From Chara braunii (taxonomy: Eukaryota; Streptophyta; Charophyceae; Charales; Characeae), in contig BFEA01000243.1 of NCBI GenBank assembly GCA_003427395.1, positions 221,493-249,389 on the forward strand: 27,897 nt of DNA. Direction: 5' to 3'. A model generated the notes under the pieces. It made no database searches. It was not told the DNA's origin and saw nothing but the letters and a program-made list of their open reading frames with translations. This document shows positions 10,859 through 20,600 of the stretch, piece after piece. The position numbers and the translations under genes were made by a program. How positions within the stretch are numbered: the stretch's first letter is position 1; each line of letters starts with the position of its first letter.

Positions 10859-12030
10859 AATCAAAAGATGCCTTACAAGCAAGCAACGGCTGCTTGCAGG
10901 ACCTTCTACCTGGTGTGGATCTTTGAGAGCAGAGTTTCGCACTCCACCGTGAGATCCACATCGGATAGGTGGACCTGCCATCCTACCGCTGTTAGCTGTA
11001 GTCATCTTGAGGGAGTGGATGAGGTGAGGACCCGGCAAAGAAAACTCTTAGGGGACTTTGCTGCCGTGTTTTTGGAACTTATTGGCGTAGCACTCGATGC
11101 TCACCAAGCAGTTCTCGATGTCGGTTATATCGACAAATCATAAGATGCCTTACAAGCAAGCAGTGGGTGCTTGCAGGACCTTCTACCCAGTGTGGATCTT
11201 TGAGAGCAGAGTTTCACACTCCACCGTGAGATCCACATCGGATAGGTGGACCTGCCATCCTACCGCTGTCAGCTTTAGTCATCTTGAGGGAGTCGACGAG
11301 GTGAGGACCCGACAAAGAACACTGTTAGAGGACTTTCTTGCCGTGTTTGGAACATATTGGCGTAACATTCGATGCTCACAAAGTAGTTCTAGATGTCGGT
11401 CATATCGACACTTCATAAGATGCCTTACAAGCAAGCAGCGGTTGCTTGCTGGACCTTCTACCCGGTGTGGATCTTTGAGAGCAGAGTCTCGCACTCCACC
11501 GCGAGATCCACATCGGATAGGCAGACCTGCCATCCTACCGCTGTTGGCTATAGTCATCTTGAGAGTCGATGAGGTGAGGACCCGGCAAAGAACACTCTTA
11601 GGGGACTTTGCTGCCGTGTTTGGAACTTATTGGCGTAGCACTAGATGCTCACCAAGCAGTTCTGGATGTCGGTTATATCGACACATCATATGATGCCTTA
11701 CAAGCAAACTGTGGTCGGATCCTGTCCCCCATCCCCGACGAGGATCTATGAGAACAGATTTGACGCAATCCACTGTTAGATCTACATCGGAGAGGCGGAG
11801 CGGTCATCCTACCGCTGTTCAGTGTAGTTATCATGTGAGAGTCGACATCGCAAGAACCCGACGATGTTCCAATTGGGACGTGCTCTTGTTTCGTGATGTG
11901 CAGGTTCTTACCGGCGGTGCGTTCGATCCCCTCCTCGACGTGAAGCAAAGTGCGAGGGAACTGCTCAGGGCTCACACCAGAAGTGAGATTGAACTCGCAC
12001 TTTGATGGAGAAGCAGTTGCGCAGTCCATC
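10859..12030 (+). repeat. Left tandem array of ~275-bp units (three units plus a variant end unit)
   Basis: Each unit opens with GATGCCTTACAAGCAAGC; the opening bases fall at 10867, 11144, 11419 and 11692, giving periods of 277, 275 and 273. Shared blocks are GTGTGGATCTTTGAGAGCAG, the CATCGGATAGG...GACCTGCCATCCTACCGCTGTT region and GGACTTTGCTGCCGTGTTT...GGCGTAGCACT. The fourth unit is a diverged end type with an added stretch (GACGATGTTCCAATTGGGACG). The whole order is repeated near 17.9-18.65 kb. The unit length is not a multiple of three, so open frames here (for example 11097-11693) are not believed. This is probably a subterminal array of a DNA transposon or an element-associated satellite. 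Confidence 0.9.
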
Positions 12031-12500
12031 AGCGCGACGATTTAATATAGACATTGGTTTGTCAAATCTTTCTGTGTAGAAGATTCATATCCATTCATAC
12101 AAGTATCTCTTGTCATCGCAAACATCGAGATGAAAACATCTCAAGTCAAATTGGAAAGCACACAGAGACATCGCAAACATCGAGGTGAAAACATCTCAAG
12201 TTGCCTAGTGTTTTTCCAAAGGTGAAGTCTCACAGCACACGAACAGTTTCCAAAACCATTCAATGCAAAAATTTAATTTAATGGCAAATTGCAAAGCACA
12301 CAGAGACGTTTCAAAATATCATACAATCCTACATTGCAAAGTGCACGGAGACTTTCCAAAAATCACAAAGTACATGGAGCCAAAGTGCGAATATGTTCGC
12401 ATTTCTCATATGAAAACAACAGTTCAATCACAAATGTACGGCATCCAAAGTGTTAATATGTTCGCATTTCTCATACGGAAACAACAGCCAGCATTCCGTG
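12031..12500 (+). repeat. Array tail shared with the right copy, with inner short repeats
   Basis: After the end unit the sequence continues with GATTTAATATNGACNTTGG, TACATATCCATTC-like and CTCTTGTCATCGC blocks, then AGTTGCCTAGTGT, CATTCAATGCAAAAA and CAAAGTACATGGAG-like blocks in the same order as 18660-19165. Local duplications include a TCGCAAACATCGAGNTGAAA motif at about 12114 and 12169, and an AATATGTTCGCATTTCTCATA motif at about 12387 and 12450. No coding sequence. Confidence 0.8.
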
Positions 12501-13340
12501 GAGAGCACGAGATGTATTCTGGGGATAACAAAATTGGTAATCATTTAGTGCACCGCTGAATCCGTAAAACAACTTCAAGCACACATACATTCTGGCGACA
12601 ATTGGTTTTCGAATGGAGAACAAGTTCGCAACTGTCATAAGGAACTAACAGACAACATTCAATGGAGACAAGAAGAGGGGGTGAACCGTAAAACGGGGCG
12701 GCACACACAGAACAAGGGCGAGTCAAAACATATGAAAGCTTGGTGGTCGGGGTGGGGCGGGGGAGAGGGGCTTTCACACCACAAAGTCTCGCGAACGAAA
12801 GAGATAAGCACGAAATAATTTGGCGACCAAGAATAAATCGTCGATATCTTTCACAAAGAGCATGAGTGCAAAATGTTTACAAGAGGACGAAGACGCTCCA
12901 TGAGTAACAGAGCAACACAAGCTTGAAACGAACAAACGCAGCACGGCGCGACAAACGCAGCACGGTGCTGCCACGGTCTGAAAGCCGGGATATTCACATC
13001 CCATATCTAAGCGTCTACTTAAAATATACTGCACCACGTGGTTGGGATATTTACATCGGCATCTAAGATTGTACTTCACGTAAGCGTCCGCTGCAACCCT
13101 CTAGCTTATGTTGCGCGGCAAGCAATGAGAACAACCCGAAAACAAACAAAGGGAGCACGGCGCTGCCGAAAGACGTACGAGTAAAGATAACAGGTTCCTC
13201 AAAATGAAGAACCCTTAAAAAATTACTACAGCACGAGGCTGGGATATTCACATCGACACCTAAGCGTTTACTTGACCAAAACGTCCACTGCAATCCGGTA
13301 CCTCATCAAAACAACAGCATAGCTCGAACCTACCGACTGA
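12501..13340. repeat. Non-coding stretch with a degenerate ~200-bp repeat
   Basis: The block GGGATATTCACATCG...CTAAGCGTNTACTT occurs at about 12985-13020, 13042-13076 (diverged) and 13239-13276. The last two copies are followed by GCGTCCGCTGCAACC / ACGTCCACTGCAATCC. GCACGGCGC-type motifs recur at 12943, 12960 and 13155. Minus-strand open frames here share only these repeats and have no domain. Confidence 0.6.
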
Positions 13341-13419
13341 TAGATCAAGTGGGAATAGATTTGCACTTCTGCTTATGGCATTTTGAAAAAAAAATTAAGC
13401 GTATTTTAACAACAGTGTA

Positions 13420-13920
13420 TCATTCAGCGCCTTGGAGTATGTCTACCGCAATCCTCAGTCGGATGTTTGGAATGTCGCTTTGGGCTATCGGAAATGGTGG
13501 CGGACAGCCGCGTTCAAGAAATGAAGCGAAGCCGAGCATGAAAACACCGCAGCTCGATCCGTCCGATTGTTGAGGGACACCACGAACAACCACCTTGGGC
13601 TCCTGAAGATCCACTTTCATTTTTTGACCATAATGACAAACTGCTTCGTCACGGAGGTATTGCGTGAAGTTCGCAATCACATCGGAAGAAAAATCGTCAT
13701 CGTCTTGTACGAGGGAGTCATAGTACTCCAGCCGTTATTCTCGGAGACACAATAGGGTCCAATGCACTCCATGTTTATGGACATGAATCAAAACCATCTC
13801 GTACGAGAAAATATCCACATCTTATGTCCATCTCGCAACCCTATCATGTCGATAGCCACCATGGACGAGCTTGGTATAGAAAAAGGGACTGAAAATGTAA
13901 AGCGAGGGACACCCAACATG
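13420..13920 (-). pseudogene. Ulp1-like cysteine protease (C48), catalytic-domain pseudogene
   Basis: Ulp1 proteases cleave SUMO-type conjugates; several plant DNA transposons carry them (for example Kaonashi-type MULEs). Read on the minus strand, one frame gives FFYTKL, RWT-stop-DVDIF, HWTLL, LEYYDSL and QQSDGSSCGVF in the family order. The catalytic triad is visible: His codon 13762-13764 (HWTL), Asp codon 13717-13719 (YYDS) and Cys codon 13549-13551 (SCGVF), with QQSDG containing the oxyanion-type Gln. Two in-frame TAA codons (13822-13824 and 13735-13737) break it. The true stop is a TGA at 13420-13422. The N-terminal WLND-type part is not seen: a TAA precedes 13920, possibly an intron boundary or truncation. 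It lies downstream of T1 on the same strand, so it is probably the second gene of that element. Confidence 0.87.
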
Positions 13921-13929
13921 TTATTCGTT

Positions 13930-14760
13930 AAAATAGGATATTGTATTTTAAATTGGTACTCGCAAGCATTGCACTTCCCTAAATTTTGTAACTTAAAAGC
14001 CGTTACGGTAATTGATATCCATAAATTGGAACTCTATCAAACTTCAAGACTAACTTTTAGGCAATAACACAGTAAACGAGATGGTTTAAGTATGGATTCC
14101 ATCGCACTTTATGAAAGACTAACTCTATGGAAGACTAACTTTATGGAAGACTAACTTGAAGGCAATCACACGGTAAACGAGATGGTTTAAGTATGAATTC
14201 TATCGCACTAGATGCTTTAAGTATGAATTCCATCGCACTACGATAATTTATGTAACTTAAAAGACGTAACTGGTGGACTTGCATAAATTGGAACTCAATC
14301 GAAGAGTTAACTTTAAGGTAATCACACGGTTCACCGTCTGATTGCCTTAGAGTTAAGTATGGATTTCATCACACTTCGATAATTTATGTTACTTAAAAGA
14401 TATTACCGGCATGTCATTGTCATACATTGAAGTTCGCTGACACTGGAAGGTGCACGTAATAAGACATTGAACGAGAAGGTTTTGAATGACCTCAGAGTCT
14501 GCATGAATTTAGACTAATTTTGAGTGGGGCGTATTTGACATGACATTGTGTCAAGCAGAAATTGGATGTCAATGGAATAGTTGATGCAATCACATGGCAA
14601 ACGAGATGGCAAACGAGATGGTTGAAGTACTATGGATTCCGTCGCACTTCGACAAATTACCATAAACTGACATGACATTATCATGAACTTAAAATTAAGT
14701 GAGTATCATGAATTCCGTCGCACTTCAAGAAATATTGTAACAAGATTGAATTACGAATGT
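13930..14760. repeat. Degenerate tandem repeats with ATCGCACTT half-sites
   Basis: Four to five diverged copies of a unit with landmarks TATGTAACTTAAAAGNCGT, CATAAATTGGAACTC, GCAATCACACGGTAAACGAGATGGTT and AAGTATGNATTCCATCGCACTTC. Copies are visible at about 13986-14113, 14155-14290, 14310-14415 and 14570-14740. The half-site TCGCACTT/A recurs (14102, 14204, 14235, 14647, 14720), linking it to the palindromes of the right-hand genes. No coding potential. Confidence 0.75.
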
Positions 14761-15134
14761 TGTGTCTAAATTAAATGCTACGAGCCGCCGCAATCTAAAC
14801 TTTCGAAACGGTTTCCGCTATCATACATAAATATAAAGCATCTACAAGCGTCCCCGAGCATCTACATAATTTCTTTATCTTCTCCAGAACCACGCAATCC
14901 ACATGCGCAAGGGCGAATGGGATACGAATAATCATGTCTCATTTCTTCTGTCGCACAGCCTACACAATACGTGACATGTACACACGAGCGAAAACGAAAT
15001 GTCGATAAAGTAGAAACATCAACACATGATGAAGTTAACATCATAAATTGTTAACCACCACTCAGCCATCCGAAAAACATCAACCCTAAACTATGTACAA
15101 AATCTGCCAACTCGTCATACAACAGACTCGTCGC
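14761..15134. other. No gene or repeat seen
   Basis: AT-rich, unique-looking sequence downstream of the T1 gene. A minus-strand open frame at 14862-15044 has no recognisable features. It may hold 3' untranslated sequence of T1. Confidence 0.45.
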
Positions 15135-15323
15135 AATTCACCAAGTCAAAAGAGAATATAGTCCGTTCCTAATTCCCGTCCGAACAGTCATTCCCTTCCG
15201 CACATGGACTTAGATCTCGAAGTGCAGCNAATTCACCAAGTCAAAAGAGAATATAGTCCGTTCCTAATTCCCGTCCGAACAGTCATTCCCTTCCGCACAT
15301 GGACTTAGATCTCGAAGTGCAGC
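15135..15323. repeat. Exact 94-bp direct duplication around a single N (probable assembly artefact)
   Basis: Bases 15135-15228 and 15230-15323 are identical by direct reading and are separated only by an N at 15229. This is what two overlapping contig ends joined without merging would produce. The duplicated block contains the end of the T1 C-terminal extension (TAG at 15264-15266), so downstream coordinates may be too large by 95 bases. Confidence 0.95.
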
Positions 15324-15398
15324 TGCAGCGTTCAGTCGAACGTTGGAAGGAATGACAAGTCCAGTCGTGAACGGCTTTGTACCTCTACCTGGCCTCTC

Positions 15399-17639
15399 CT
15401 AACCAAAAGCGATCGAGTCGGCATGCTGCCATTGTGTCTGGTCAGTCTTCTTCCATATTTTTTCCCATGCATTACCGTACAATTCTTCGAGCAACTTTGC
15501 TCTCCCGGTTGGCACCCAGTATTCCACGAGCACTTCATTACAATTTGGCAAATCCTTTTCACGAACCACCTGCGATTGTGCTCTTCCCACCCAAATAGGC
15601 ACGCCTTTCGAAATATCGTCGTCGGAGGGGCGAAGGATAAGAAAGGTGTCGACGTTGATATGCTCGAGGGGGTTGAAACTGGTCTTCGGGCGATCTTTTC
15701 TATGTCCAACGAACAGGGGTTCCCTGTCGTCGATGTTGGCATTACTAGGAGAAGATTGTTGATCGTTTTCGAGGGGACGAGGGCTTGGCCAAAAACCTTC
15801 CTGAGGTTGTGTGGACAACCCGTTAGCAATGATTTCGTCGCCACGTTTGATAACCTCATCCCAGTACCACAAAGCTCTTTCTCTCCGACTCACCTCATGT
15901 TCGTTGAAAGTGCACCATGTTGACCGCCTGCTCTCCGGCAACTCGCGGAATCGAATAACACCATGTTTGCCATTCAGATAGTGTTTCCGAGGAACAGGCT
16001 TCGCGGGAGGCGGGTCAAATGGCCATGAAGGACCTGCGTAGCTTCCATCGAGGTTCTGATTGAACCAATGAATCGGACCTTCCTCGGGCAGCCAATTGTC
16101 GTCATCGCAAAACTCCTTGTACAACATGCCCGGGTTATCTCTAACCATGAAAAATTTAAGCAAGTGTGGTTGGGAAATACCGGTAATGTCTGACGCAACG
16201 CATGGGTCTACTATACTTATAAAATCTGCCAATGTGTCGAGGAAAATACATTTGGGAGGCTTTTTGTGGGATTGCTCTATGAGCTCAAACAACTCGTCCA
16301 TAGTATAAGCGTCTGTGTCTTTTAATTTATTCGAGAAGACACTGAAAGTAGCATCAACGTCCGTATGGGTATGTCCCACCACCATGAAACCTATTTCCAC
16401 CTTTTGGAAAACTTTGAACTTCACCAACAGTGCAGCCAGTGCACATACGTACTTGTTCTTGTTTTCCCGCCAACAATTATCTGCTTGAATGCGCAAAAAG
16501 GGTGGTAGTGACCCCCCAGTCGCTTGAATTTCGACGAGGGTTTGCGTGAGACAAGTAACGACTATGTTCGAATCGTGTTTGAAATACGGAAACCACGTGT
16601 ACACATAAATACTAGGGTCTCTACCCTGTGCAATGACACCGGTCAGAGTCGTTTTCATCATCGTCTCGTGCCTAAGGTCTTTCGAGTAGTTCGCCTCACC
16701 AATATGGGGGATAGTCGTTTTCTTCTTATCCATGCTGTCAATGATGAGATATAAACGCTCGTTGGGACAGACCATCGATTCAATCTTCGCGCGACTATAG
16801 TCCAATCTATGTTCAACGTGCTGCCTTTGGTGAGCTTTCATCTCCTCTCTAGCTCTTTCTCGATCTCGAGGAAGAGCAGCGTGTTGTATACGCTCTTTCA
16901 GTTCATGACAAACGGCACACTTCGTGAATGTGTTAGAGTGTGCAAGAGAAACGTGGTAATAGTGTTTTTGCCACAGTTTATAAAAGTTGGACTCGGACAC
17001 GACCTCGAGGCCAACGGCGACAAAGTCTGATTTGATGGACTCATAAATAGATCTCTTCGTAAAAATTGCTGGCAGTCGAAGCTTCGGTCTGTAAACCCCA
17101 CCTTTGTGAGCCATCTCATTCGGCATGCTATCCGCATGACACTCGATGAAATTTTTCATGATGGCAAGCATGCCGACCGTCTTTTCTATTGGCTGATGTC
17201 TACCCCTCAACCCATGCTCACAACGTATGAAGCCATTATCGAAGCGCTTCTTGTAACTATAAAACGTATTACGAGAGACACGAAGAATGTTGCAGTACGC
17301 CTTGACACACATCGAACGTTCCAACTTTACACGACGGACTCGTTTGTATCCGCCCTCACTCAATGTGAAATCTTTAAGACTTTTCATCCACCACTCTGCT
17401 CGCTCTTCTGGGCTCTTACTATACAGTCCTTGTCTAACCTGTCGGACTTCCTCCAGCGACATGTTGTAACAACAGCGAGCCTTGCAACACGTCATGCCAC
17501 GAACCATGAACAATTTTCTTTCCAGCAGCATGTCTTTTGCTCGTTTGTATTGTTCTTTCCTCCTAGCGTTCCTATTAGCCATGCTATACGATCTTCTTTC
17601 CCCTGGCAGAGGCGCTGGCAAAATTTTGAGTACTGCCAT
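15399..17639 (-). CDS. Transposase-like protein with DUF7869-type core (T1)
   Basis: A 746-residue protein from the first ATG (17639); the frame is open to 17750, so an upstream exon or start is possible. From memory it matches proteins with the DUF7869 domain, common in algae, bryophytes and animals and probably transposon-derived. Visible features: a CC...CC cluster at residues 51-57; FTKCAVC (241-244); IIDSMDKKKTTIPH (D301, D304); QADNCWRENKN (D387); GHTHTDVDATFS (D427, D429); a C-terminal IWVGRA...WVPTG domain (682-712). The spaced acidic residues suggest an RNase H-like DDE/D fold; this is inference. The T2 paralogue keeps the same motifs. The stop is TAG (15399-15401). Past it, 44 more codons to 15264 keep similarity to the T2 C-terminus, the TAG aligning with a T2 Trp, so the end is probably truncated by nonsense. 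Confidence 0.85.
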   Translation of the reverse strand: MAVLKILPAPLPGERRSYSMANRNARRKEQYKRAKDMLLERKLFMVRGMTCCKARCCYNMSLEEVRQVRQGLYSKSPEERAEWWMKSLKDFTLSEGGYKRVRRVKLERSMCVKAYCNILRVSRNTFYSYKKRFDNGFIRCEHGLRGRHQPIEKTVGMLAIMKNFIECHADSMPNEMAHKGGVYRPKLRLPAIFTKRSIYESIKSDFVAVGLEVVSESNFYKLWQKHYYHVSLAHSNTFTKCAVCHELKERIQHAALPRDRERAREEMKAHQRQHVEHRLDYSRAKIESMVCPNERLYLIIDSMDKKKTTIPHIGEANYSKDLRHETMMKTTLTGVIAQGRDPSIYVYTWFPYFKHDSNIVVTCLTQTLVEIQATGGSLPPFLRIQADNCWRENKNKYVCALAALLVKFKVFQKVEIGFMVVGHTHTDVDATFSVFSNKLKDTDAYTMDELFELIEQSHKKPPKCIFLDTLADFISIVDPCVASDITGISQPHLLKFFMVRDNPGMLYKEFCDDDNWLPEEGPIHWFNQNLDGSYAGPSWPFDPPPAKPVPRKHYLNGKHGVIRFRELPESRRSTWCTFNEHEVSRRERALWYWDEVIKRGDEIIANGLSTQPQEGFWPSPRPLENDQQSSPSNANIDDREPLFVGHRKDRPKTSFNPLEHINVDTFLILRPSDDDISKGVPIWVGRAQSQVVREKDLPNCNEVLVEYWVPTGRAKLLEELYGNAWEKIWKKTDQTQWQHADSIAFG

Positions 17640-17666
17640 GTTCTCTGCATCACTTCTGCCAGACAA

Positions 17667-17879
17667 TTCCGACGTATAGTGACTCTTATCAGGAATCGCA
17701 TTCTGAGACCGGACTTGCGTTGGACTAGCCCGTGTCGTCGTAAGGAAGTGTCAAACAACACTACATGTATGCCAGGCCGAGCACCCACGGGCACATATAC
17801 AAGCAATGGAAGTGATCACGAGCCCTCTACATCGGTTGAAATGACCACCTTCAAGAAGTGCCAAACAGTCGGTGATCTC
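17667..17879. other. Short upstream region of T1
   Basis: The T1 frame stays open to 17750 without an ATG. T2 shows weak similarity over the last residues before the LPGERR motif (RSDAENMAVLKIL against HPGTPEAVLQVL), so an upstream exon is possible. No palindromic TCGCACTT element was seen here, unlike the other genes of the region. Confidence 0.45.
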
Positions 17880-18650
17880 AGGTCTCTAGTGCTAAGAACA
17901 TTCTTAGGGGACCTTGCAGAAGAACTGCTTGGCGTAGCACTAGATGCTCACCAAACAGTTTTGGATGTCGATCGTATGGACACATCATATGATGCTTACC
18001 AACAAGCAGCGGCTGATTGCAGGACCTTCTATCCGGTGTGAATCTTTGAGAGCAGATTTGACGCAATCCACCGTTAGATCCATTCCGGCGAGGGGGACCT
18101 GCCATTCTGCCGTTGTTTATTGTACTCATCACGTGGGAATCGATGACGTGAGGAACCGACAATGAATATTCTTAGGGGACTTTGCGACCGTGTTTGGAAC
18201 TTATTGGCGTAGCACTAGATGCTCACCAAGCAGTTCTGGATGTCGGTTATATCGACACATCATATGATGCCTTATAAGCAAACTATGGTCGGATCCCGGC
18301 CCCCATCCCCGGTGTGGATCTATGAGAGCAGATTTGACACAATCCACCATTAGATCCACATCGGAGAGGCGGACCGGTCATCCTGCCGCTGTTCAGTGTA
18401 GTCATCATGCGGAAGTCGACATCGCAAGAACTCAACGATGTTCCAATTGGGACGTGCTCTTGTTTCGTGATGTGCAGGTGCTTACCGACGTTTCGTTTGC
18501 GGAAGCCGGGAGAAAAGGAGAGAGGAAAACATTTGCAGGTTGCCTGTTGTTTTTGTAAAGGTCAAGTTGAAGCAAAGTGCGATGAAATTGCTCGTCGTTC
18601 ACACCTGAAGTGCGAATGAACTCACACTTAGATAGAGAAGCAGGTGCGCA
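17880..18650 (+). repeat. Right tandem array of ~275-bp units, direct repeat of the left array
   Basis: It has a partial unit, a full unit (opening at 17991) and the variant end unit (opening at 18266, period 275), in the same order and orientation as the left array; end unit to end unit the distance is 6574 bases. The GATGTTCCAATTGGGACGTGCTC block of the end unit is shared nearly base for base with 11864. It carries fewer unit copies than the left array. The end contains AAGTGCGA half-sites at 18574 and a full palindrome at 18608-18629. Placed directly upstream of T1, it is best read as the left end of a second, neighbouring copy of the element. Confidence 0.88.
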
Positions 18651-19200
18651 CACCATCAACGCGATGATTTAATATGGACGTTGGTTTGTCAGTTGCATAT
18701 TACCCGGTGAATATGTCATAAAATCTTTGTGTGAAGAAGATACATATCCATTCCTATAAGTAACTCTTGTCATCGCGAAAATGGATGGTTTGTCAAAATT
18801 GTTACCTTAAGCAAATATGGAGGTTGGCTTGTCATTTGCATTTTACCCGGTGCCAGGTTCCTATAAGCAAATATGGACGTTGGCTTCTCATTTGCATATT
18901 ACCCGGTGAAAATGTCATCAAATCTTTGTGTAGAGAAGATACATATCCATTCCTATAAGTAACTCTTGTCATCGCCTTCAAGTTGCCTAGTGTATTTCTA
19001 AAAGGTGAAGTTGCACACCACAAGGAGAGTTTCCAGAAATCATTCAATGCAAAAAAATTATTCAATGGCAAATTGCAAAGTACATAGAGGCGTTTTCAAA
19101 AATAATTCAATACAAAATTGCAAAGTACACGGAACCTTTCCAAAATTCACAAAGTACATGGAGTCTTTTCAAAAATCATTGAAGGACACGTTCTAAGGCA
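18651..19200 (+). repeat. Array tail, right copy, with an internal triplication
   Basis: The block AATATGGACGTTGGNTTGTC...TTGCATATTACCCGGTGAA is present at 18673, 18816 (shortened) and 18870. The first and third copies continue through TACATATCCATTCCTATAAG and TAACTCTTGTCATCGC. The rest (18975-19165) is homologous to 12195-12380. Non-coding. Confidence 0.82.
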
Positions 19201-19690
19201 CATGTAGGCATTCCAAAAATCATTCCAAAAGTTCGACCCTATAGTCTACATGACATGCGCTTATCTACAGAAGACGCTTCCGTACAGTCTTATATCATTC
19301 CCCCTCTTCGCCACAAGCCGAAAAGTCCTACATTACACATGAAACAAACCCTACCTCTAATACGAACATGTCGAAGACCTACACGAAAGCTGAATCGAGC
19401 CGAGGACCTACACGAACGCTGAATCGTGCCGAAGTCCTGCATTAGACAAAAGGTCATCCGAACCTACCTACACAAGTCCCAGACAGAAGCTCATCCAAGC
19501 CCGACATGATGTGCACAACGTGATAGGGTCAGACCCACTGCAAAAGAAGTAAGGTGATAAATGGGAGTCTATTCGCATATAAAATCCGAATACCCTGAGA
19601 CGATGAGTATCTTCGTAGCATTCGTCGGGTGAAAAAAGTTAGTACGATCTTTATGGTATCAGCATGTACAGTCTTCGAGTAGCCTCCCGC
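19201..19690. other. No gene; short tandem duplication at about 19377-19437
   Basis: The 3' flank of gene A. A unit of about 33 bases (GACCTACACGAANGCTGAATCG) is present twice in tandem and once more loosely before it. Nothing else is recognisable; 3' untranslated sequence of gene A is likely. Confidence 0.5.
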
Positions 19691-19692
19691 GA

Positions 19693-20328
19693 TCATCGTC
19701 GTTGCGCTCGTCTATGTTGAACTCGATTAAAAGGACTTGGTTCGGGAATTCGGGCCTGAAGATCTAGTTCGATATTCGGCAAGTCGCGCATGAGTATATC
19801 TCTTAAAACTCGATTCAAATTGCTCCAGTGACGGATTTGGAACGGACAACCGTCTCCCCAGAACGGGGGACTGTCATCATCTTCTCTCACGCCGGATACA
19901 AGGAATACTTCTTCATCCAAGCACGAGGCGATATGCATGATGAAGATCGATAAGAAAAACCTAATGGCAGGCTCACAACCTTCTGGCATTCTATCGAAAG
20001 ATGTGCTGGTTATGTACGAATAATACAAACAGCTTCTCAACTCCCATTCCAACGCAATGTAGAAATCAATTCGGAAGACGGGCCTATCGCGTAGCGTGGC
20101 GATCACAATGTACTGAAAAGCTAGGGTAGGCAGGGGCGAAGCAGACGGCTGGACACGAGCGCGAACGTCTTCGGGGACCAGAAGGTAGCGGTATCTGGGA
20201 AGCCCAATGTTGCCAAGCCACTCTAAACCATAAATGTTCTCAGCTGCGGCAACAACTGCACTTCGCAGACTTTCGCAGTAGCCGAGGTCTCTGACAACGA
20301 CCGTCCCACTGAAACTTCTAGACGACAT
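19693..20328 (-). CDS. Unknown protein A, 211 residues, intact
   Basis: An uninterrupted frame from ATG (20326-20328) to TGA (19693-19695). I recognise no family. Composition is ordinary for a soluble protein: hydrophobic stretches (LAFQYIVIATL; FFLSIFIMHIASCL) are too short or too interrupted to call membrane helices. There is an acidic DDD near residue 150 and an Arg-rich end (HRRAQRR). The ATG is preceded by CAGATGCAGG, giving a possible 3' splice acceptor just before the start. The upstream spacer (20329-20600) has two palindromic TCGCACTT-type elements. It is the most downstream gene of the T2 element and, unlike B2, B3 and T2, has no visible lesion, so it may be an expressed cargo gene or a host gene beside the element. 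Confidence 0.6.
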   Translation of the reverse strand: MSSRSFSGTVVVRDLGYCESLRSAVVAAAENIYGLEWLGNIGLPRYRYLLVPEDVRARVQPSASPLPTLAFQYIVIATLRDRPVFRIDFYIALEWELRSCLYYSYITSTSFDRMPEGCEPAIRFFLSIFIMHIASCLDEEVFLVSGVREDDDSPPFWGDGCPFQIRHWSNLNRVLRDILMRDLPNIELDLQARIPEPSPFNRVQHRRAQRR

Positions 20329-20410
20329 CCTGCATCTGAAGAAAGAACAGCGCCCTTGTCATATACGGAGAGGTGGGCAAACGGCAAAGTTGAGACCGTC
20401 TGATGTTGGC

Positions 20411-20557
20411 AAAGTGCGAATGAACTCGTAATTAGATAGACAGTTTGTCATGCAACGGGGCATACCGAGGGAGACGGGGCATGATGAACGAGAGATAAGT
20501 AAGGGGGCGAACATAGAATTCAACGGGCTGTAAGCATAGTGCGAGTCTATTCTCACT
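20411..20557. promoter_or_regulatory. Palindromic elements upstream of gene A
   Basis: AAAGTGCGAATGAACTCG at 20411-20428 and AGTGCGAGTCTATTCTCACT at 20538-20557 fit the repeated pattern AAGTGCGA-N(5-7)-TCGCACTT with mismatches. They lie 83 and 210 bases upstream of the gene A ATG. A role as promoter element or transposase-binding site is inference. Confidence 0.45.
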
Positions 20558-20600
20558 AGAAAAAACACGAAGCAACTAATTCAGAACGTCGCGAGTGAAG

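Noticed and set aside
11097-11693. 198-residue plus-strand protein built of repeated units
   Set aside because: It lies in the 275-bp array, whose period is not a multiple of three, so the frame changes between units. No domain is seen.
12774-13293. Two minus-strand Cys/Leu-rich ORFs upstream of gene-poor sequence
   Set aside because: They share only the degenerate nucleotide repeat (GGGATATTCACATCG); the protein similarity is not better than the DNA repeat predicts.
10859-19200. LTR retrotransposon with the arrays as LTRs
   Set aside because: The direct repeats flank a minus-strand transposase-like gene and a Ulp1 gene, with no gag, integrase or RT between them, no primer-binding site or TG...CA ends seen, and unequal unit numbers.
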